Positions 1-6,300 of a stretch of 6,480 nucleotides of DNA are shown one piece after another. Within the stretch, counting starts at the first letter, position 1, and the number at the start of each line of letters is the position of its first letter. The DNA is from Lachnospiraceae bacterium (GTDB taxonomy: Bacteria > Bacillota_A > Clostridia > Lachnospirales > Lachnospiraceae), in contig JAFQDI010000243.1 in NCBI GenBank assembly GCA_017416055.1, positions 1 through 6,480 on the forward strand. The letters are read 5' to 3'. Made by a program: the position numbers and the translations under genes. The notes beneath the pieces were generated by a model. It did no database searches and was not told the DNA's origin. It was given only the letters and a program-made list of their open reading frames with translations.

Positions 1-11
1 ATAGAAAAGGT

Positions 12-614
12 GTGTTTATTCCGAAAAGACGCAGATGGCTTGCAAGGATCGCCTTGGGAATCGCGTGTTTGACAGCGGTGCAGCCGTTCGGCATGTCATG
101 TTTGGGTCTGGTACCGCCGATATATTCGGAGACGAATGACCCGGAAAACTATCTAACAATGGGTACCTATGTAAACATGTATAGGGATTCAATCTATAAG
201 CTTTTTCCGGAGAATATTCCGAGATGTGCCATCGCAGAGGATTCTGAGTGGTATCCGCCGGACAAATTTTTAGATACGACCCGATATTACTATTATTTTC
301 AAGATGTTGTTGATCCGAGTTTTCACATTTATGCCGAATGGATATTGCCTGAAGAGGAATTTGTTGAAGAACAAAAACGAATTCAAAATGATTATTCGGA
401 AGGTGCCAAACAGCAGGTGCAATGGGGAGAATGGACGTGCCTGAGTTTTACGGAAGAGACGCTTGATTTTAATGAAGCAGAAGACTTAACCCATTACTAC
501 TATCTGATATTTGCTTACAACGAGAAAACCGGTGGGGTTCGATATATCGCAAGTTATTCGCTGGACTGCGGCAGAGAAGAAGATCCATATTTTTTGTCAT
601 TGCAATGGGAATAA
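12..614 (+). CDS. Probable exported protein of unknown function (5' end uncertain)
   Basis: I do not recognise a family. The reading frame ends at TAA 612-614. From the GTG at 12 it gives 200 residues, but the frame stays open to the window edge (codons for R-K-G precede the GTG), and the purine-rich AAAAGG abuts the GTG too closely to act as its ribosome binding site. The real start may therefore lie left of the window. The N-terminus is a basic run (KRRR, residues 5-8) followed by a hydrophobic stretch to about residue 34, which reads as a signal peptide or single membrane anchor. A cysteine at residue 30 is preceded by GMS, a poor lipobox, so lipoprotein status is doubtful. The rest is acidic and rich in Tyr and Trp (four Tyr at 92-95, three at 162-164), with alternating strand-like segments near the C-terminus (161-183), suggesting a compact beta-rich extracytoplasmic domain. 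It is more AT-rich than the genes downstream. Confidence 0.7.
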   Translation: MFIPKRRRWLARIALGIACLTAVQPFGMSCLGLVPPIYSETNDPENYLTMGTYVNMYRDSIYKLFPENIPRCAIAEDSEWYPPDKFLDTTRYYYYFQDVVDPSFHIYAEWILPEEEFVEEQKRIQNDYSEGAKQQVQWGEWTCLSFTEETLDFNEAEDLTHYYYLIFAYNEKTGGVRYIASYSLDCGREEDPYFLSLQWE

Positions 615-682
615 CGGCAAAACAATTTCGCCGGATATGAGATAAATAGAGAGAAAACCCACCTTGAAAGGAACACTTCGCC

Positions 683-1432
683 ATGAAAGCCATCATCACC
701 GACCTTGACCGCACCCTGCTTCACACCGACAAATCCATCTCACCCTACACGCTCGATGTGCTGAAGGCCTGTCACCGCGCAGGAATCCACATCCTGGCGG
801 CCACCGCCCGTCCTCGGAGAAACGTCACCGGGTATCATGAGCAGATCCGGTTTGACGCGATGACCGTGACTAACGGAGCACAGATCATTCTGCCGGACCG
901 TGAGATCGTCAACGGACTTTCGAGGGAGAGTGCAGAGAAGATTTTGACCGGGATTTGCAAGCATCCGGACATCATACTCTCCGTGGAGACAAGCATCGGT
1001 TTTTTTGCGAGCGAAGAGATTCCCGGTTGGAAGCCCATCCTTTATCATGATTTTCCGAAGCTGCCCGCAGAGGCGGACGTCTACAAAATGTTGGTGAGCA
1101 GTAAACATGACAGCATTTTATCTGCTGTGCAGAACAGTCTGACGGAGGATGCTTACTTCACTGTGGCGAGTGGCAGTCTGATCCAGATGATGAGCAGACG
1201 CGCGACGAAGTGGAATGGTGTGGAAGCAATGCTGGAAGCGTTTGGGATCTCTCCGGAGGAGGCTGTTTATTTTGGGGATGATAATGATGATATCGAGTCG
1301 ATAAAAAGGTGTGGTATCGGTGTGGCCGTCGCAAATGCGATCCCGGAGGTGCTTGCCGTGGCGGATGTGGTCGTGGGGAGCAATGACGAAGATGGAGTGG
1401 CGAAGTACATCGAAGAGCATTTGCTAAAGTAG
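683..1432 (+). CDS. Cof-type HAD-superfamily (class IIB) hydrolase
   Basis: A cytoplasmic phosphatase of 249 residues, the usual length for the Cof/YbiV-like HAD-IIB group, which removes phosphate from small metabolites such as sugar phosphates or nucleotides; the substrate cannot be read from sequence. Motif I is DLDRTLL, with the nucleophile Asp7 and acid/base Asp9. Motif II is Thr41 in AATARP. The VTNGA segment (62-66) is typical of the cap boundary. Motif III is Lys176. Motif IV is GDDNDD (198-203), where the more common GDxxND has Asp in place of Asn at position 202; the Mg-binding acidic residues are kept, so activity is expected. The C2-type cap should occupy about residues 80-170. The ATG at 683 is supported by AAAGGA at 667-672 with a 10-base gap. 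It follows the upstream gene by 68 bases, with no convincing promoter or terminator between, so co-transcription is possible. Base composition changes along the gene: the 5' end is very C-rich, the 3' half G/T-rich. Confidence 0.93.
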   Translation: MKAIITDLDRTLLHTDKSISPYTLDVLKACHRAGIHILAATARPRRNVTGYHEQIRFDAMTVTNGAQIILPDREIVNGLSRESAEKILTGICKHPDIILSVETSIGFFASEEIPGWKPILYHDFPKLPAEADVYKMLVSSKHDSILSAVQNSLTEDAYFTVASGSLIQMMSRRATKWNGVEAMLEAFGISPEEAVYFGDDNDDIESIKRCGIGVAVANAIPEVLAVADVVVGSNDEDGVAKYIEEHLLK

Positions 1433-1459
1433 AAAATGGATGGATTTTATAATCTTAAT

Positions 1460-1488
1460 TTGTTTCTCTCCTGCATCTGTGTTATACT
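1460..1488 (+). promoter_or_regulatory. Extended -10 promoter of the LURP-one-related gene
   Basis: TTGTTT at 1460-1465 and TATACT at 1483-1488 are separated by 17 bp. The bases just before the -10 are TGT (1480-1482), an extended -10 element. Expected transcription start is near 1495, giving a leader of about 25 bases. A small perfect dyad, TGATC-AACA-GATCA (1490-1503), overlaps the expected start. Called by eye against the housekeeping sigma consensus. Confidence 0.75.
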
Positions 1489-1519
1489 GTGATCAACAGA
1501 TCAAAATGGGAGGGACGTA

Positions 1520-1990
1520 ATGATGAGATTATTGTTTAAGCAAAGAATTTTCACCTGGTTTGACAGCTACGACATTTACGATGAGAATCAGCAGCCTGTA
1601 TTTACGGTGGAGGGTCAGTTCTATTGGGGACATTGTCTGCACATTTTGGATCGGGGTGGTTATCATGTCGGCACCGTACAGGAAAAAGTGTTCAGTTGGC
1701 TGCCGTCTTTCGAAATTTACGAGGGCGAAACTTATATGGGACGAATCACCAAGGAGTTTTCCTTCTTTAAACCTTCCTTTTCTCTGGATTTTAAGGGGTG
1801 GACCATTGACGGAGACTGGTTTGAGTGGGACTATCAGATTATGGATGGAAGTCGTGTGGTGGCGACGATCACCAAGGAACTGTTTCACTGGGCTGACACT
1901 TACGTGATTGATGTGGAAAATTCGGCCGACGCGCTTTATGTGCTGATGGTGGTGCTGGCGATCGATGCGGAGAAATGTTCGCGCAATTGA
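1520..1990 (+). CDS. LURP-one-related (YxjI/DUF567, Tubby-like) family protein
   Basis: A complete 156-residue protein matching the bacterial LURP-one-related family, which folds as a small Tubby-like beta-barrel around a central helix. The biochemical role of the bacterial members is not established; lipid or membrane binding has been proposed by analogy with Tubby and scramblases. The family signature is visible throughout: LLFKQRIFTW (4-13) followed by DIYDENQQPVFTVEG (18-32), then H-x-L-H-I-L-D, G-T-V-Q-E-K, EIYEGE (65-70), TKEFSFFKPSF (77-87), W-T-I-D-G-D-W-F-E-W-D (94-104), and a closing VLAIDAE (145-151) in the hydrophobic C-terminal helix. The internal strand pairs look like imperfect repeats of one beta-hairpin. 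There is no signal peptide, so it is cytoplasmic or on the inner membrane face. Start: GGGAGGG at 1508-1514 is a strong ribosome binding site; the ATG at 1520 is chosen, but the adjacent ATG at 1523 has equal or better spacing. It has its own promoter and terminator and appears monocistronic. Confidence 0.9.
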   Translation: MMRLLFKQRIFTWFDSYDIYDENQQPVFTVEGQFYWGHCLHILDRGGYHVGTVQEKVFSWLPSFEIYEGETYMGRITKEFSFFKPSFSLDFKGWTIDGDWFEWDYQIMDGSRVVATITKELFHWADTYVIDVENSADALYVLMVVLAIDAEKCSRN

Positions 1991-2025
1991 GAAAGAAGTT
2001 TTGAACAAAGAAGATTGATCAAAAA

Positions 2026-2066
2026 GGACTGTGGCGCTTTTTCTGGTGTCGCAGTTCATTTTGTTT
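2026..2066 (+). terminator. Rho-independent terminator after the LURP-one-related gene
   Basis: Stem arm 2026-2037 (GGACTGTGGCGC) pairs with 2046-2057 over 12 positions, including several G-T wobbles, around an 8-base loop. It is followed at once by ATTTTGTTT (2058-2066). It lies 36 bases past the stop codon at 1988-1990, the right place to end this transcript and insulate the giant gene downstream. Confidence 0.75.
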
Positions 2067-2096
2067 GGAGTTTTTGTGTGAAAGTGATGAGTTTGC

Positions 2097-2126
2097 TTGA
2101 CAACGTCTACTTATGTTTTATATAAT
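2097..2126 (+). promoter_or_regulatory. Consensus sigma-A-type promoter of the AAA+/protease gene
   Basis: A perfect -35 hexamer TTGACA (2097-2102) and a perfect -10 hexamer TATAAT (2121-2126) with an 18-bp spacer. Transcription should start near 2133, leaving a leader of about 47 bases before the ATG at 2180. Perfect hexamers are uncommon and predict strong transcription unless repressed; see the inverted repeat over the -10. Confidence 0.85.
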
Positions 2127-2137
2127 GTTCATAAGTA
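2108..2137. promoter_or_regulatory. Candidate operator: 8-bp inverted repeat flanking the -10 box
   Basis: TACTTATG (2108-2115) and CATAAGTA (2130-2137) are perfect reverse complements separated by 14 bp, with the TATAAT at 2121-2126 enclosed between them. The downstream arm covers the expected transcription start. The arm-to-arm centre distance is 22 bp, about two helical turns, so a dimeric regulator could contact both arms on one DNA face. That it is an operator is inference; no regulator gene is present in the window. Confidence 0.45.
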
Positions 2138-2179
2138 TGCGCACTGATTTGTGCTGAAAAGGACAGAGGAGAAGCGAAG

Positions 2180-3343
2180 ATGGGCACAGGATTATTTGAT
2201 TCGACCAAAGGAAATATGATTCATTATTTTATTCGCCCGAATGACGCCTTTATTTTGAATTCATTGGAGAAACTGGATGCGGATGAGTATCTTTATCGCC
2301 TGCTGAGGGAAGAAGGCTATGAGAGCGTATTTTTTATCGGCATCGACGGGACCAACTGTAAAGTGTGGGCGTATGATGAAGTGTCCTATTGGGCCTCTGT
2401 GAAACCGCAGGAGTTTTCCCGCATCGATACAAAGGATCCGGCAGCAGTGGCGGAGTTTTTGCGCAGGGTAAAAGGCGGCGGACAGACTGGTTCTGCACCG
2501 ACGGCATCTGCTCCGGCGAAACCGGGCCTGGATTTAAAGTTTAAGACCAGACCTGCGACCGGTGCACCGGCGACACCCCGCGCGGCGGAGAACGGTGTTC
2601 CGGCGGTTGGACGTTGTCAGATGCAGACATTCTCCTCCGATCCCGAGTTCGCAAGTTTCATGATCAACCGGATCAATCCTGCGCTTCGCGCGGAGAATAT
2701 CAAAACCGCGATCGTGATGCCGGTGGAATTATTTGAGAAACGGAATTATTTGGGCGAGACGATCGTTGATCATTTCAGAAGCATTGCGAAGGACAATGAT
2801 ACAAAGGACAATCTGATTATTCTGACTACGACGCATCGGGATAATCTGATGAATTGCTATAATTATCCGAATCTTCATTACTGGGTGCCGGAGATCCTAT
2901 CAGGGGCAGATTATCAGACCAACAGAGTATCGGCAGCGGTGAAACGTTTGACCGACGAGGGTGTTATCGTCCTTGCGGACAAGATCTGTGCAGACGAGAT
3001 TGCAAATCTGCTGATCAGAAAGAAAATCATCGAGTGCGATTCCCGGTTTGATGGGTTGTCACTTTCCAAAGTATATGCGTTGGCAGAACTTCTGGCAGAG
3101 CATTGCAACATGAAAGAAACGCATTTTAAGACCATGAAGCCGTTCATGATGCGGGACTATATCCGCCAGTTGGATAAGATTCTGAAGACTGATGCGGTGG
3201 CAGCAGAGTTAGTGGAGAAGTCAAAGACGCTTAAAGCCAGAAAGGTGAAGGCCTTGGATGAACTCAGCCCTGTTCGCCTGGAGCGTGTGGTAGGCGAACC
3301 GATCGAACGGTTCGAAATCTCACAGGAAGAGCGCCTTCAAGAT
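2180..3343 (+). other. N-terminal region: unknown domain, linker and possible decayed AAA+ domain
   Basis: Residues 1-98 of the giant protein form a compact alpha/beta unit I cannot assign; its most distinctive segment is VFFIGIDGTNCKVWAYDE (50-67), which reads as paired strands. Residues 99-143 are low-complexity Gly/Ala/Pro/Thr, a flexible tether. Residues about 145-385 have an AAA+-like order: strand AIVMPVELF (177-185), helix, strand LIILTTT (212-218) resembling a sensor-1 strand, another strand VIVLA (262-266), then helices including GLSLSKVYALAELLAEHC (292-309), which resemble an AAA+ lid. There is no P-loop, and no DE pair at the Walker B place, so if it is AAA+ it cannot hydrolyse ATP. 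Assignment as AAA+ is tentative. Confidence 0.4.
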
Positions 3344-6300
3344 TATCGGAACGCTATGGCTGAGTTGGATAGCATGATCGGACTTTCTTCGGTGAAAAAT
3401 GCGTTGGAAGATATTTTTGCCGTGCAGAGTGAGTTTGGTGCGTCAAATGGTCCGGGACATTATATTTTTGCAGGAAACCCCGGAACCGGAAAGACGGTTG
3501 TGGCCAGATTGATGGGCGAGATTTTTAAGAGTATGGGACTGGTGAAGAATGCGAAGCCGGTCGAATGCAAAGCCGCGGATTTGGTGGCGGGGTATGTGGG
3601 ACAGTCCTCCATCAAGACCAGAGAGAAGTGCGAGGAAGCACTGGATGGCGTCCTCTTTGTGGACGAGGCCTATGAATTAGTCAATACGGACGAGTCGGAT
3701 GACTCACCTTTCCCCTCAGATTTTGCGAAGGATGCATATACAGAGATCATGACATTTATGGAGAACAACTCCAAGCGGATCTGTGTGATCTTCGCCGGAT
3801 ACGAAGATAAGATGGTGAAGTTCAAACAGGCAAACCCGGGTATGGAGAGCCGTATCACAGAGACGATTCATTTCCCTGATTATTCTGACGAGGAACTTTA
3901 TCAGATTTTTAAACGGTTCGCCGGAAAGGATAGAGCAGGATTCTCCATCAGAGCCGGAGACGAGCCTTTTTATCAGGCTGCCATTCGGAAGGTGAAGTCG
4001 GAGAGTGACGGAAACTTCGGAAACGGACGTGAGATGCGAAATCTTTTCGAGGAATGCAAAAAGCGCGTGGCGAGACGGATCAGCCGTTTGAGAATGAGCG
4101 GACAGAGAATCACCGAAGCGGAGCGATTCGTGCTGACGGCAGAGGACATCCCGGAAAAGTATGCGGTGGAAGCAACCGAACTAGAGCAGGATCCCGAGTC
4201 TGAGTACAGACGTGCGCTGGAGACGTTAAACAGTATGATTGGTCTGCAGTCTGTGAAGAACAAACTGGAAGATATTTTTACGTTGCAGAGTGTGTATGGG
4301 GCAACCAACGGACCCGGTCATTACATCTTCGCAGGTAATCCCGGAACCGGAAAGACTGCCGTGGCCAGATTGATGGGCAGAATCCTCAAGGCGATGGGCC
4401 TGATCAAGAAATCAAAACTTGTTGAGTGCAAGGTGACGGAACTGGTGGCCGGTCATCTTGGTCAGACTGCGATGAAAACCAGAAAGAAATGTGAGGAAGC
4501 GTTGGACGGCGTTCTGTTTGTGGACGAGGCGTACCAGCTTGTGAACACAGACCGTTCAGATGGCAGCAAGTTTGCGTCCGAGTTTGCGGAAGAGGCATAC
4601 ACGGAGATTATGACCTTCATGGAGAACAACGCAAAACGGATCTGCGTGATCTTTGCCGGCTATACGGATAAGATGGAGAAGTTCAAACTGGCGAATCCGG
4701 GTATGAAGAGTCGTATCACCGATACGATTATTTTCCCTGACTACGATGCGGAGGAACTGTATCAGATATTTAAGCGGTTCGCGGAAAACGACAGTAAAGG
4801 TTTCGACATCAGGGAGGAAGATGAGGATCTGTTCCGGGAAACGGTGAGAAAGATTTACCTCTCCCGCGGCGAGGAATTCGGAAACGGTCGCGAGATGCGT
4901 ACGTTGTTTGATGAGTGCAAAACCCGGGCTGCAAAGCGTGTCAACCGGTTGATTTTAAACGGCACGCTTAAACAGGATGAGGATAAATATATTTTGACGG
5001 CAGAGGACATTCCTGAGAAATATGGGGTGACTCAGTCCGACCGCGAGTCTACAGATGCTTACCATAAGGCGATCGCGGAACTCAACGAAATGATCGGACT
5101 TCGCGGGGTGAAGCACCAGATTGGATCCCTCGCGAACAACATGCGTTATCCCGCGGATCCCGGAGAGAAGATTGTTCCCGGACACTACGTGTTTGCGGGA
5201 AATCCCGGAACCGGAAAGACGGTGGTGGCGCGGATGGTGGCGCGCATTTTGAAATCCATCGGTATTCTTTCCAAGACAGAACCGGTAGAGGTGTCCAGAG
5301 GCGATCTGGTGGCCGGATATGTGGGACAGACAGCGATCAAGACCATGGAAAAGTGCAAGGAAGCACTGGGTGGCGTACTGTTTGTCGATGAGGCATACAC
5401 GTTGTTTGAGCAGGAGGGATCCGGCGCGAATTTCGGAAGAGAAGCCTTGGAGACCATCATGAAGTTCATGGAGGACAACAATGAGAAGATTTGTGTGATC
5501 TTTGCAGGGTATGAGGATCGGATGAACCAGTTGATGGAAGTCAATGCCGGCTTTGCATCGCGAATCACCGAGGTGATCCGCTTTGAGGACTATTCTCTGG
5601 ACGAATTGGTGCAGATCCTTGAGCTGATGGCGACGAAGAAGAGGCGCGAATTGTCACCGGATTTCATCGAGAAGGCGCGTGCTCAGATGGCATATTGGCT
5701 GATGCACAAGACAAGTGGGTTCGGAAACGGACGAGATGTGCGAAAGTTGTTGGACAAAGCAAATAAAAACCGTGGAAATCGAATTGCAAATGCGATTGCA
5801 AACGGGGCTGATCCTGCGTCGATCCAGATGAATCTTCTGGTGGCGGAAGATTTGGACGACCTGCCGATGAAGACGCCGGATGGGCAGCCGGACAAGCCGA
5901 ATCAGCACGGTACATACCACAAGATATCCGGTGATCTGATCCGAAATCTGACACCCTGTTATGGACCGGAGGCGACGGCAAGTCGAAAAGCGCTGGCGGC
6001 AGCGACGGACAGTTCTGTTTTGTATGTCCGCACAAACATTGGCAGCGGAACCGCTTTCCTCATCTCGCCGGACGGGTATGCCCTCACCTGCAATCATGTG
6101 ATCGAGGGAGCGACCGAGATCACAGCCAGACTGCGGATACCCGGGCGCCCCGGAGGGGATGATTCCTTCCACAAGTGCAGCGTGATCAATACCAGAAAAG
6201 ATTTGGATATCGCATTGATCAAGTTGGAGGGCAGTTCTTTCCCTTATCTGAAGCTGGCGACAGTAGACCGTGAGATTCAGAAGGGCGAGGAGTTTATCTT

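Noticed and set aside
96..104. Lipoprotein cleavage site at Cys30 of the first protein
   Set aside because: The residues before the cysteine (GMS) fit the lipobox poorly, so I call it only as probably exported.
615..633. CGGC/GCCG dyad just after the first gene as a terminator
   Set aside because: The stem is only four base pairs with an 11-base loop and no T run follows.
1274..1291. Altered HAD motif IV (GDDNDD instead of GDxxND) as a sign of an inactive enzyme
   Set aside because: The acidic metal-binding residues remain and the other motifs are intact; conservative variation of this kind is compatible with activity.
740..1420. Several minus-strand open frames inside the HAD phosphatase
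   Set aside because: They mirror the coding strand of a gene with all four HAD motifs and show no recognisable protein features of their own.
1529..2059. Minus-strand open frame of 176 codons opposite the LURP-one-related gene
   Set aside because: It overlaps a gene with clear family signatures, gives a protein without recognisable motifs, and runs into the terminator stem of the + strand gene.
3479..5220. Exact 17-base direct repeats as a mobile-element or CRISPR-like signal
   Set aside because: They are the Walker A codons of the three AAA+ modules, spaced 861 and 864 bases apart, and are explained by module duplication.
2914..5568. Minus-strand open frames opposite the AAA+ modules
   Set aside because: Related frames recur at the same place in each module because the modules are repeats, not because the antisense is coding.
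5654..6172. Minus-strand open frames of up to 172 codons opposite AAA+ module 3 and the protease
   Set aside because: The translations are rich in Arg, Ser, Cys and Pro with no domain pattern, as expected from the complement of a well-conserved + strand coding region.
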